Positions 30,815 to 39,668 are shown, counted from the stretch's first letter. The stretch is 64,000 nucleotides of DNA from Eubacterium plexicaudatum ASF492 (GCF_000364225.2 NZ_AQFT02000001.1:5940501-6004500), one strand, 5' to 3'. The notes: generated by a model not told the origin, from the sequence alone. Numbers and translations: made by a program.

Positions 30815-31636
30815 ATGGAAGGGGACAAAACGTTGAATATTGTATTTTGGAGTGAAGAAGACGGATGCGGTACGACAAGCGCTATGGCGGCAGTCGCCAG
30901 TGTATGTGCGGATGCATGGCATATGAGAACGATATTGATGCAAAGCAGCAATCAGCAGGGAGATTTACATCAAATGCTTGGAATGGGTATGCAGGTTGGT
31001 TCTATGTCTTCGGATGATCTATATGGCAGGCGGGATGGATGGGAACTTTTAAACGGACTGGCAGAAAGAAGGACACTGACAGCCGAACGACTGCTGGAAC
31101 ATATGGTTCCGGTGATCGGAGGGCGTATGTATTATCTGCCGCAGGGAGAGTACAAAAAACAGGAAAAATATTCGAAAGCCGTAAAAATGGGAATTCGCTG
31201 TGTCATTGCCTTAACGCAGCAAATAGCGGATCTTACATTTATTGACTGCGGCAGCGGACAGGATGAAATATCCGATTATGTGCTGTCACAGGCAGATGTA
31301 GCCGTGGTAAGTATTTCACAGGAGCGTCAGAATCTGGATGCTTATTTTCAAAACAGGCATATCTTTCAAAAAAACGTTATTTATCTGATCAATCAATATC
31401 ATCAGGAATCCATCTATAACAAAAAGAATATCAATCGGTTGTACAGGCTTTATGAAGAGGAATTGGCAGTGATTCCTGACAATCCGGTATTTCGGCATAT
31501 CAGCGGAAAAGGAAAGACAGAGCGCTTTATCCACAGGCATATCCGGTGCGGGAAATTTGACAATCAGACTGCTTTTATGCAGGAACTGTTAAAGACATCC
31601 GCGCTTATTTTAAAGGCGGCAGGAATGGCTGTCTGA
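30815..31636 (+). CDS. MinD/ParA-like (TadZ/CpaE-like) protein with degenerate Walker A
   Basis: 273 aa. The opening NIVFWSEEDGCGTTSAMAAVA sits where MinD-type proteins have KGGxGKT/S, but both signature lysines are absent (E and T instead), as in atypical TadZ ATPases. The Walker B region (LTFIDCGSG) and later VAVVSISQE and NVIYLINQY strands are well formed. It is cytoplasmic, with no membrane segment. It may bind but not hydrolyse nucleotide, serving as a polar landmark or scaffold. It forms a two-gene unit with the upstream ORF. I cannot name the system. Confidence 0.6.
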   Translation: MEGDKTLNIVFWSEEDGCGTTSAMAAVASVCADAWHMRTILMQSSNQQGDLHQMLGMGMQVGSMSSDDLYGRRDGWELLNGLAERRTLTAERLLEHMVPVIGGRMYYLPQGEYKKQEKYSKAVKMGIRCVIALTQQIADLTFIDCGSGQDEISDYVLSQADVAVVSISQERQNLDAYFQNRHIFQKNVIYLINQYHQESIYNKKNINRLYRLYEEELAVIPDNPVFRHISGKGKTERFIHRHIRCGKFDNQTAFMQELLKTSALILKAAGMAV

Positions 31637-31720
31637 AAGGAAAGAAAACGATGTACAAAAAAGAACGAAAATATATACGAATGTGCCTCCGGCCCACAGC
31701 CAGGAACGGCTTCGACAGGG

Positions 31721-31886
31721 CTAGAGCGTGTTTGAAAAATCATTCCCGCCATCTGCACGCCCCACTTTGCGTGATATTTGCGCCAAATTCAGGTTACATA
31801 GCCCGCTATGCGCCCTTCATTTGGCGCAAATCTCCCACAAATTGTGACGCACATCTGTCAGAAAACATTTTTCAAACACGCTCTAG
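31721..31886. repeat. MITE-like element, copy A (166 bp)
   Basis: Bounded by a perfect 20-bp inverted repeat: CTAGAGCGTGTTTGAAAAAT at 31721-31740 and its complement at 31867-31886. The interior contains ATCATTCCCGCCATCTGCAC and CCCCACTTTGCG, shared with copy B. It has no transposase. The apparent ORF through it is a by-product of the repeat. Confidence 0.8.
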
Positions 31887-32069
31887 AGTGTGTCTTAAAA
31901 ATCATTCCCGCCATCTGCACGCCCCACTTTGCGGGAGATTTGTCCCTCATTCGGTCAACGTAGCCCACTACGCCTCCCTCATTCGGGACAATATCTTTTG
32001 CAACGATAGAAAATACTGGCAGATCCGGCCGCCTCCGACCGGAAACCGCATTTTTCAAACATGCTTTAG
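31883..32069. repeat. MITE-like element, copy B (187 bp), abutting copy A
   Basis: Starts CTAGAGTGTGTCTTAAAAAT (sharing CTAG with copy A) and ends with the complement of CTAAAGCATGTTTGAAAAAT, an imperfect form of the copy A terminal repeat. The first 60 bases of the interior match copy A, then diverge. Its right end supplies the stop codon of the convergent CorC-type gene. Confidence 0.75.
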
Positions 32070-33343
32070 TGAGGCTCGTTTTTATAAGGCTGTTCCGGCA
32101 GCTGAATTTTTATCTGCTGGATTCGATTTTTTATAACGGAAGTAACGGTCAGACGAATGTTATCATCTGTAATAATCTGTTCGCCGGCTTTTGGCAAATG
32201 GTCGCATTGGCCGATAAAATATCCGCCGATCGTCTCATAATCGTCCGAAGTCAGGCTGATATCCAGTTCATCGCAAAGATCATCCAGATTCATAGAACCG
32301 GCGACAAGAAAGGCAGTATCGCTGATCTTTGTAAGCGGGTCCGATTCGTTCATGTCATATTCATCATGGATCTCGCCTACGATTTCTTCCAGAAGGTCTT
32401 CCATCGTAACCATGCCGGCAGTAATGCCGTATTCATTCAGTACAACGGCAAGATTAATGGATTTTGTCTGCATTTCCAAAAACAGTTCCGCCGTGTTTTT
32501 CTTCTCATAGGTAAAAAACGGTTCACGAAGAATATTAGATACGGAAAAATGTTCTACATCTTCGTATAACAGCAGGTCTTTCATGTTTAAAATACCAATG
32601 ACATTGTCGGTAGTATCTTCGTAAACCGGAATTCTTGTATAATGGTTTTCACGGTAGATTTCCAAAATCTCCCGGTAAGTGCTGTCAGCTTTAACAAATG
32701 TCATATCAATACGCGGTGTCATAATCTCTTTTGCCATAGCATCTGAAAAATCGAAAACGTTGTGAATCATTTCCCGTTCTTCGGTTTCGATAATACCGGT
32801 TTCATGGCTGACATCCACGATTGTTTTTAATTCTTCTTCCGTCAGGGTATCCTTATTTTTATTTGGATCCACCCGCAGCAGACGGAGAAACAGGTTAGAC
32901 AGTTTGTTAATAATAAAGATGACGGGAGTCAGTACCGTCATCAGTGACTGAATAATACCTGCGTATAAAATAGCAAGCTTTTCCGCATGCAGCGTGGCAA
33001 GTGTTTTAGGCGAAATTTCACCAAAAATCAGAATCAGCACGGTTAAAATACCGGTCGCGATTCCGGCGCCGACATTGCCGAACAGGCGGATAGCAAGAGA
33101 AGTAGCGATACTGGAAGCGGACAGGTTTACAACATTATTGCCGATCAGAATAGCACTGAGCATTTTACCGGAGTCTTCCGTGACTTTTAATGCACGGACG
33201 GCGCGTCGGTTGCCTTCATCGGCAAGTGTACGCATGCGGATGCGGTTAAAAGTAGTTAAAGAAGTCTCAGCAGAAGAAAAGAATGCGGAAAGCAGCAATA
33301 AAATAGCAAGTATCACTAATTGAAATATGTCATCAGGATTCAA
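32066..33343 (-). CDS. CNNM/CorC-type membrane protein (DUF21 + CBS + CorC_HlyC), hemolysin family
   Basis: 425 aa. The DUF21 domain with about four membrane helices (about residues 1-190) carries SAFFSSAETSLTTFNRIRMRTLA. Two CBS domains (about 210-330) hold EIMTPRIDMTFVKADSTY and a paired repeat. The C-terminal CorC_HlyC domain (about 340-420) carries VGEIHDEYD and YETIGGYFIG. Members are linked to Mg2+ or Co2+ transport and homeostasis, and the 'hemolysin' label is historical. The start has AGAGGTGTACAATTG upstream, giving an alternate TTG context. The stop codon TAA lies inside the terminal repeat of the neighbouring MITE-like element, so the native C terminus may have been slightly different. 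Confidence 0.92.
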   Translation of the reverse strand: MNPDDIFQLVILAILLLLSAFFSSAETSLTTFNRIRMRTLADEGNRRAVRALKVTEDSGKMLSAILIGNNVVNLSASSIATSLAIRLFGNVGAGIATGILTVLILIFGEISPKTLATLHAEKLAILYAGIIQSLMTVLTPVIFIINKLSNLFLRLLRVDPNKNKDTLTEEELKTIVDVSHETGIIETEEREMIHNVFDFSDAMAKEIMTPRIDMTFVKADSTYREILEIYRENHYTRIPVYEDTTDNVIGILNMKDLLLYEDVEHFSVSNILREPFFTYEKKNTAELFLEMQTKSINLAVVLNEYGITAGMVTMEDLLEEIVGEIHDEYDMNESDPLTKISDTAFLVAGSMNLDDLCDELDISLTSDDYETIGGYFIGQCDHLPKAGEQIITDDNIRLTVTSVIKNRIQQIKIQLPEQPYKNEPH

Positions 33344-33474
33344 TTGTACACCTCTTTGTATATATTTTGTAATTGGATTAATATGATTTACATTAACTAA
33401 TATACCAAAAATGATGCGATTGAAAAGTATTTCCTGAAAAAATTTATTTTATGTAAACAAGAAAGGAATTATTT

Positions 33475-35417
33475 ATGGAACAAAATGAGAATCAATACGA
33501 ACAGTTAGATCGTACGAAGATCGCTTTTCTCATTGGCGGGCTGTTGATTATACTGGCAGCGATTATCCTTGTGATCTGGTTATTTACGGACAGAACGAAT
33601 GCGTCAACCGGAGAAGGAGAAGCGGTACGGATTACACCGGATCGAATAAGGGAGATTTCGGCGGATGTCAGTGAACAGGTATTAGACACACTGGAGACCG
33701 AGATTTTGGCAGACCGGATTCAAAAGGCTGTTTCCGAACAGTTAAAAGGAGAAAAGATATACGAAATTCTATCGGATGGGGATGTAAAATAAGTGCGGTC
33801 GGAGAAGATGAGCTGCGGGATATTATAGCCGTATTGCTGGCGGACCTTGGCATTTCACAAGAGGGTGGCCTGACAGAAGAGCAGAAAAAGTATATCGGAC
33901 TTGCGGTAGAAGATGCGCTGCGCGAGGTGCTTGCACAGACGGGTGTAACACAGCTGCTTACGGCAGAAGAAAAGCAGCGTATGGAAGACAGTCTCAGGCG
34001 GGAACTGTCCGAAAAGATGCAGACGTATATACAAAGCAGCACCGGCAGGCTGACGGAGCAGGATCTGGAAAGACTCAAAAATTCGCTGCAGGTGGAATCT
34101 ATGATTCGGGGCGAAGTAGAAAAAATTACAAAACAGCAGTTGGAAGCACTGAAGGCAGGTGTGATTGCAAGTGTAAAAAAGAGCATAAAAACACCGGTGA
34201 AAGGAGTCGATTATTTTACGGATGCTGACATTAAGCGTATTCAAAAGACCGTATTGCAGGCAGCAAATAAGGAGCTGATCAGCCAGGTTGAAAAGTTAAC
34301 GGCAAAGATCGGCGAGGTGCGGTCGCTTGTAGACACTCTGACAAAACAGATCCGTGAACTGAAAACGCTGGATCAGCAGAAGCAGGCGGATATCCGCAAA
34401 CTGCAGACAAGCATTACGAACATCAATCAGTCCATCCGGCATATCAATGCCATAACGGAACAGTTAACGGAAGCGGTTATGGTATCCGGCATTCATCTGG
34501 AAAAGGTGACAGGTTCCGGCAGTGAGATTCAATCCGCGCCGGTTTCCGCAGAAAATCTGACAATTGCACAGTTTGTAGATATTCTGGCAGGAAATGATCA
34601 GGTTTATACGGGTGCGATACAGGAGTTAAACCGGATGATCAGACAGCTCAAAGATGAGAATATGAAACAGGATGAGGCCTTTGACAAAGCGGTAAAAGAA
34701 CTGGAGAACTCTTTGGATGATAACGGCAAAGCGCTGGAAGATGCAAAAGCGGCTTTGGAAGAAAGCGATAGACAGTTAAAAAATCAGCTGGATGAGCAAA
34801 CCACAGATTTTGATAAAAAACTGGAAGAAGAAAAAAAGGAAAGACAGGAAGCCGACGGGAAGCTGCAGGAACAGGCAGATGCGGCTGACGCTCTGACCGG
34901 GGATCCGCAAGAGGCGGGTAAAATAGAAGGCGACACCGTTTTTCAAAAGATAGGCGCAATTGTAAAAATATTGTCCAAAGATGGAATCGGCGGACTTTTT
35001 GATGCACTGCAGGAAATTGGAGGAGCACAGACGGTAGAAGAAGGAATGGAAAACCTGCATACGGAAGTTACGGACGCACGGTCACGGGTCGGGGAACTGG
35101 AAAAAGAAAAGTGGTTTTCCGATATTACATTGCTGGCACAGCCGCAGCAGGAAGGGGGCAGCGGCTATACATATCAGGAAAGCGGTTCCGCATATGTCTA
35201 TCAGATACCGCTTTTAACGGAAGAAGATCAGATTCGTCTGGAAGATGCGGATACGTCGATTGTAGTGGAGTTTAAAAAGCCGGGAAGACTGCCTTCCAAT
35301 GTGGCATTGTCAACAAGTGGAAATGCGCTGCTTGTCTCGTTTGCAAATCAACCAACACGGAATATTGAGATCGTATCCATTCATGTCTATAAAGAAAACA
35401 GGAGGAATGAGCAATGA
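33475..35417 (+). CDS. Membrane-anchored long coiled-coil surface protein (one frameshift as read)
   Basis: About 647 aa. A short cytoplasmic N terminus and one membrane helix (about residues 17-39, IAFLIGGLLIILAAIILVIW) precede a long extracellular part. The part is dominated by Glu/Lys/Gln-rich heptads (about 65-130, 190-330, 375-475) and interrupted by a VKGVDYFTDADI motif like those in phage tail-fibre proteins. The frame breaks after GDVK at 33792. One more A in the AAAA run gives DVKISAVGEDELRDII and joins the 33834 ORF. It overlaps the next gene by 4 bases (ATGA). No enzyme motif is visible, and it is probably a structural surface protein. Confidence 0.7.
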
Positions 35418-36556
35418 ACAATCAATCGAAAACAGGGAAAGCGCTCTGCGCACTGCTCGTATTCGGGATGCTGACTGCCACACCATCCGTATGGAGTGAA
35501 GCGGCAGTTATTACATCGAATGCAACGGATAAAATAGCGGTCGTGTTTCAGGAAAATACGGCATACAGTGCGGGCGATTATATTATTTATGACGGTGAGA
35601 TGTATATCTGCACGGCTGATATTCAGGGAGCATGGGAAACCGCAGAATCAAGCTTTATGCAAATAACAAAAAACCGTGAGATCGGGATGCAAAGCGACCT
35701 GTCGGCTTCTTATGACGCGGCAAAAGATCCGTCTCAGGAGAAATCGCTGATGGCATTCGCAGCCAATGCATGGCAGAAAATAAAAATATTTTTTGGAATG
35801 GAAAGCAAAGAGGAAGATGTAAATGTCAATGAGTATAAACGTGCGTCTGTCAGTGCAAAGCTGAATTTTTTGCAGCAGCAAAATCAGCAGCTGGATCAAA
35901 ACGTAGCAAATCTGCAGGGATGGATTACACAGTCTTTTACATCTGTCAGTAATGGAAAATCTATATTGGCGGCCACCATTACTGACAAAGGGGTTCAAGT
36001 AGGCGCGCAGGATTCTTTCTCGAAATTTGATCAGGCGATCCGGGATCTGGCATTGCTGCAGTATCGGAACGGACAGGATAAAGGATGGGAAGACGGACAG
36101 AAAGAGGGTTATAACCAGGGCTATACTGCCGGCATTGAATTTGCAGACGGCCGTGTGAATGAAAATTCGGCAAGCTATCAGCAGGGTTTGTCAGACTTTC
36201 ATCCGCAGGTATGGTCTATTGAAATACGTACGGATAAAAGAGGACCGGATAAGGAAAAAGAATTTTTTCACAGCCGTAAGGGTGTATCTGACAATCATAT
36301 CGAATACTGGTATGAAAAAAGCTTTCAGGGACATACAATACTCGCAGTGTATATGGATGAAAGATTTTATTCCCCATTCGGTGGAGGTATGGGGAAGGAA
36401 ATGGTCACTCTGATCGGAGATCATTATGAGCATTTATCCGCTTCAAAGTCAGAAGCGCTAACCGTTACAAAAGACAGTATTTTTTGGGGATATGTATCGT
36501 TTAATCTGCAGGATGATGCATATGATGTATTAAATTTAAAAGTTGTATATATCTGA
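35414..36556 (+). CDS. Secreted protein with phage-tail-like modules
   Basis: 380 aa with a signal peptide (LCALLVFGMLTATPSVWSEA). Residues 45-80 read NTAYSAGDYIIYDGEMYIC then GAWETAESSF, the pattern of small carbohydrate-binding or tail-fibre modules in Firmicutes phages. Residues 150-200 contain VANLQGWIT and a GKSILAATITDKGVQ-type repeat seen in phage tail proteins. A Gly/Gln-rich region and a C-terminal beta domain (about 270-380) follow. It is coupled by a 4-base overlap to the membrane-anchored coiled-coil protein and closed by a terminator. It is probably displayed on or bound to the anchored partner. The ligand is unknown. Confidence 0.65.
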   Translation: MNNQSKTGKALCALLVFGMLTATPSVWSEAAVITSNATDKIAVVFQENTAYSAGDYIIYDGEMYICTADIQGAWETAESSFMQITKNREIGMQSDLSASYDAAKDPSQEKSLMAFAANAWQKIKIFFGMESKEEDVNVNEYKRASVSAKLNFLQQQNQQLDQNVANLQGWITQSFTSVSNGKSILAATITDKGVQVGAQDSFSKFDQAIRDLALLQYRNGQDKGWEDGQKEGYNQGYTAGIEFADGRVNENSASYQQGLSDFHPQVWSIEIRTDKRGPDKEKEFFHSRKGVSDNHIEYWYEKSFQGHTILAVYMDERFYSPFGGGMGKEMVTLIGDHYEHLSASKSEALTVTKDSIFWGYVSFNLQDDAYDVLNLKVVYI

Positions 36557-36570
36557 TGTTTTTAACATGG

Positions 36571-36600
36571 CCTCAGGCAGTTTTCAAGCTGTCTGAGGAT
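36571..36600 (+). terminator. Rho-independent terminator after the secreted-protein operon
   Basis: CCTCAGGCAG pairs with CTGTCTGAGG (one G-T pair) around an 8-base loop, followed by a T-rich stretch. Confidence 0.82.
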
Positions 36601-36633
36601 GTTTATTTTCTTATTAAATGTCGTTGTATGCTG

Positions 36634-36662
36634 TTGACTTTTTGTGCGAAATCTTGTATATT
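36634..36662 (+). promoter_or_regulatory. Promoter of ispE-GntR operon
   Basis: TTGACT (36634-36639), 17 bases, TATATT (36657-36662). Followed at once by the repeated operator-like region. Confidence 0.75.
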
Positions 36663-36663
36663 G

Positions 36664-36704
36664 TATACAGAATACATTATACAATATACAATATACAGAA
36701 TACA
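36664..36704. promoter_or_regulatory. Repeated operator-like sequence downstream of the ispE promoter
   Basis: TATACAGAATACA occurs twice (36664-36676 and 36692-36704) at a 28-base pitch, with TACAATATACAATATACA between. The GTATAC and TTGTATAC cores resemble FadR/GntR half-sites. Its position over the transcription start of an operon that encodes a GntR protein suggests autoregulation. Confidence 0.5.
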
Positions 36705-36731
36705 CCACAAACAATTTTGGAGGATGGAAGA

Positions 36732-37598
36732 ATGGACGAGATCAGACTGAAAGCGTTAGCAAAGATCAATCTCGGTCTGGATGTTACCGGATGTCGGGAC
36801 GATGGATATCATCTTGTGCGTATGATTATGCAGACGATACATTTATTCGACAGCGTGCAGATGGAAAAAACAGCGGAACCGGGGATCCAATTGTCAACCA
36901 ATATCAGATTTCTGCCTGTGGACGAACACAATATTGCGTATAAGGCAGCCAGACTTCTGATTGAGGAATTTGAGCTTACACAGGGGATTCACATTGATAT
37001 TAAAAAGTGTATTCCCGTATCTGCCGGTATGGCTGGCGGGAGTACGGACGCCGCAGCCGTACTGTATGGGATGAATCTGCTGTATGACTTAAGATTGTCT
37101 CAAAAACAGCTTGCAAAACGGGCATTGACACTCGGAGCAGACGTACCATATTGTCTTATGCGGGGAACGGCTCTGGCAGAAGGCATCGGAGAAAAACTGA
37201 CCAGACTGCCTGCGGTTCCGCGCTGTCCGGTAGTGATTGCAAAGCCTGGTATCAGCGTTTCTACAAAATGGGTGTATGATCGGCTGTCACTGAACGAACA
37301 GACAAGGCATCCGGATATTGATCAGCTGATCACAGACATTCGGCAGCAGGATTTGCATGCGATAGCTTCTCATATGGGAAACATTCTGGAGGAAGTAACG
37401 GTAAAAGAATATCCGGTTATTGCGCAGATTAAGGAAAGTCTGATGAACTATGGAGCGTTAAATGCAATGATGAGCGGCAGCGGACCTACCGTATTTGCTC
37501 TGTTTGAGGAACGCAGTACGGCAAAAGATGCGGCGGATGCATTGCGTGCGAGCGGATTAGCCAGACATATTTATGTGACGACAGTATTTAATGTATAA
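36732..37598 (+). CDS. ispE: 4-diphosphocytidyl-2-C-methyl-D-erythritol kinase
   Basis: 288 aa from ATG 36732 (GGAGG at 36719-36723). A GHMP kinase of the MEP isoprenoid pathway that phosphorylates the 2-hydroxyl of CDP-ME with ATP. It opens with LKALAKINLGLDVTG. The glycine-rich ATP loop is IPVSAGMAGGSTDAAAVL, DVPYCLMRGTALAEGIGE follows, and the C-terminal NAMMSGSGPTVFALF motif is present. Length and motifs are complete. It is transcribed with the GntR regulator 19 bp downstream, from the strong promoter just ahead of it. Confidence 0.96.
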   Translation: MDEIRLKALAKINLGLDVTGCRDDGYHLVRMIMQTIHLFDSVQMEKTAEPGIQLSTNIRFLPVDEHNIAYKAARLLIEEFELTQGIHIDIKKCIPVSAGMAGGSTDAAAVLYGMNLLYDLRLSQKQLAKRALTLGADVPYCLMRGTALAEGIGEKLTRLPAVPRCPVVIAKPGISVSTKWVYDRLSLNEQTRHPDIDQLITDIRQQDLHAIASHMGNILEEVTVKEYPVIAQIKESLMNYGALNAMMSGSGPTVFALFEERSTAKDAADALRASGLARHIYVTTVFNV

Positions 37599-37617
37599 AA
37601 GACAAGAGGATAGGAAG

Positions 37618-38292
37618 ATGTCAGAAGATTTGAAATTAAACATGAATGCATATTTGCCTCTGCGTGATGTTGTATTTCAAACACTGCGGGAGGCCATATT
37701 AAAAGGAGATTTAAGACCAGGTGAACGTCTGATGGAGCTGCAGCTTGCCGCTAAATTGGGTGTCAGCCGGACGCCAATTCGAGAAGCGATCCGGATGCTG
37801 GAGCAGGAAGGACTGGCGGTTACGATACCGAGAAAAGGTGCGGAAGTAGCCAGAATGACAGAAAAAAATATGGAAGACGTTTTACAGATACGGGAAGCAT
37901 TGGATGATCTTGCCGTACAGGTTGCCTGTGATAAGATGACAGAACAGCAGCTTAAAAATCTTACACTTGCCATGAAGAATTTTGAAAATGCCATTCAGAC
38001 CGGAAATCTGAGCAAAATCGTTGCTTATGATGTCGAATTTCATGATATTATATATGAATCGACTGACAACCCAAAACTCGTAACACTGCTAAGTAATTTG
38101 AGAGAGCAGATTTATCGCTATCGTGTGGAATATTTAAAAGGAAAAGAAAATTATCCAATGCTGATTAAAGAACACGAAACCATACTGGAAGCTTTAAGGG
38201 AAAAAAATAAAGAGCGTGTCGTAGAGGCAATGCACAGCCATATTCGAAATCAGGCGGAAACGGTCAAAAATATTATCCGTGAGCAGGAATAG
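37618..38292 (+). CDS. GntR family (FadR subfamily, FCD domain) transcriptional regulator
   Basis: 224 aa from ATG 37618 (GAGGATAGGAAG upstream). The N-terminal winged HTH reads LREAILKGDLRPGERLMELQLAAKLGVSRTPIREAIRMLEQEG across residues 20-62. The C-terminal all-helical FCD ligand domain has the metal-binding His pattern (EFHDIIYE, EHETILEAL, MHSHIRNQAE). These proteins bind TNGTNNNACNA-like sites and respond to organic acids. The AT-rich repeats ahead of ispE are the likely operator. Confidence 0.93.
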   Translation: MSEDLKLNMNAYLPLRDVVFQTLREAILKGDLRPGERLMELQLAAKLGVSRTPIREAIRMLEQEGLAVTIPRKGAEVARMTEKNMEDVLQIREALDDLAVQVACDKMTEQQLKNLTLAMKNFENAIQTGNLSKIVAYDVEFHDIIYESTDNPKLVTLLSNLREQIYRYRVEYLKGKENYPMLIKEHETILEALREKNKERVVEAMHSHIRNQAETVKNIIREQE

Positions 38293-38365
38293 CGTACATT
38301 TGCAAATTCACGCACACAACCAGGCAGACTGCATATGCTGATAGTGAGAACGGAAGGGTATTTGT

Positions 38366-39067
38366 GTGCTTATGAAGAGTATATATCATACGCAGGCAGA
38401 CATGCCGGACATGGGCAGGCTGCAGGTGAGCGTGGAATCCAGAGTGAACAGAGATCCGGTTGCGGATGCCAGGATTACCATTTCTTATACGGGAGAACCG
38501 GACAGTACATTTGAAGAGCTGAATACAAATGAATCCGGACAGACAGAACAGATTGATCTGGAGGCGCCGCCGCTGGAATACAGTATGGAGCCGTCGGAAA
38601 CCCAGCCATATGCACAATATACGATTCAGATTACGGCTGATGGCTATCAGCCGGTGACGGTTAACGGCGTCCAGGTATTGTCAGATCAGACTGCCGTACA
38701 GAATATCCGGCTGCAGCCGGTTGGTGCGGCAGCTACCTGGCCGGATGATATTATCATTCCTGCGAATACGCTGTTTGGCAATTTCCCGCCCAAAATCGAA
38801 GAAGCAGAGATCAAACCAATCCGCCAGACGGGTGAAATAGTACTTAGCAGAGTTGTAGTACCGGAATACGTGATTGTACACGACGGAGCACCAACAGATA
38901 CGACTGCAACGGATTATTATATCCGATATAAAGACTACATTAAAAACGTAGCGTCCAGTGAGATCTATGCAACCTGGCCGGATGCGACAATACGGGCGAA
39001 TATACTGGCAATTATGTCCTTTACGATGAACCGGGTTTATACGGAATGGTACCGGAATACACGGTGA
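38366..39067 (+). pseudogene. SpoIID-like protein, N-terminal part, interrupted by a recombinase element
   Basis: As read, 233 aa from GTG 38366 or ATG 38372. Residues 20-105 form a carboxypeptidase-regulatory-like beta domain (LQVSVESRVNRDPVADARI). Residues 165-230 read YIRYKDYIKNVASSEIYATWP and NILAIMSFTMNRVYTEWYRN, a SpoIID-like segment of the kind seen in clostridial spore-cortex proteins. The natural sequence is cut after TEWYR at the GGTACCG core (39048-39054), and the last codons belong to the inserted element. The rest of the gene resumes at 41746. Precise excision would restore TEWYRNKGYNFTITSS. It may therefore be a switchable gene rather than a dead one. Confidence 0.75.
39048..39054. 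repeat. Left attachment core of the recombinase element
   Basis: GGTACCG, identical to 41744-41750. The central dinucleotide of the GGTACC palindrome is the likely crossover point for a serine recombinase. Confidence 0.7.
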
Positions 39068-39074
39068 TTCAGGA

Positions 39075-39103
39075 TTGCATTTTTTTACGGGCAAGGATAT
39101 AAT
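39075..39103 (+). promoter_or_regulatory. Promoter inside the left end of the recombinase element
   Basis: TTGCAT (39075-39080), 17 bases, TATAAT (39098-39103), 20 bases past the left core and just ahead of the first cargo gene. Confidence 0.72.
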
Positions 39104-39128
39104 GATAAAAAGAGAGGAGCGCGAAGGT

Positions 39129-39398
39129 ATGATGTATCCATATATGACGTTATATGATGAAACAGAGATTGTCCACTCACAGATTATAGAAGAAAATAAT
39201 GTACAAAAAGTAATTGTCCATTTTGAACGTCCGACGGAAGATGGCTTTGATTTTGCAAGATGTGAACTTCCGGAATATAAGTGGATTCAAAAAGAAGGAT
39301 ATTCTGATGAAGAAATCGCTTTATTTGAGCAGTTGCTTCAAAGTAATGCACATTTGTTGTATAAATATGCGGCAGAAGGAGGAATCCGAATTGCCTAA
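39129..39398 (+). CDS. Small unknown protein paired with DUF4160
   Basis: 89 aa from ATG 39129 (or 39132) with AGAGGAG upstream. It is acidic, with EIVHSQIIEENNVQKVIVHFERP and LYKYAAEGGIRIA, and has no membrane segment. It is overlapped by 8 bases by the DUF4160 gene, as expected for a co-translated pair. Pairs of a small acidic protein and a DUF4160 protein are common on mobile DNA and have been suspected of toxin-antitoxin or regulatory roles. Nothing in the sequence proves this. Confidence 0.6.
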   Translation: MMYPYMTLYDETEIVHSQIIEENNVQKVIVHFERPTEDGFDFARCELPEYKWIQKEGYSDEEIALFEQLLQSNAHLLYKYAAEGGIRIA

Positions 39399-39668
39399 TT
39401 TATTTACAGTAGGTGGTTACAAAATTTATTTTTGGTCTAATGAGAACGGAGAACCGATTCATGTACACGTATCAAAAGGAAAGCCTTCTCCAAACAGCAC
39501 CAAGATATGGCTGACGAAAAAGGGAGGATGCATTTTAGCCAATAATGCAAGCCAGATTCCGGGAAAGGAATTAAATACATTAATGACATTAATATCAGCA
39601 CAGTTCTTTCTTATTTGTTCCGCATGGAAAAATTCTTCGTAACAGATGATATTAAATTCTATTGTTAA
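39391..39668 (+). CDS. DUF4160 family protein (one frameshift as read)
   Basis: About 92 aa from TTG 39391 (AGAAGGAGG 39374-39382). The family signature is the N-terminal LFTVGGYKIYFWSNENGEPIHVHVSKGK with the His-Val-His pair, followed by WLTKKGG and IPGKELNTLMTLIS. As read, it ends WKNSS. One more A in the A5 run near 39632 gives WKKFFVTDDIKFYC, the usual C terminus. It is a small soluble protein of unknown function, part of the element's cargo. Confidence 0.75.

Noticed and set aside
31651..32136. A 161-aa ORF containing the repeated HSRHLHAPLC segment.
   Set aside because: It simply translates the two MITE-like repeats, with no ribosome site or family match.
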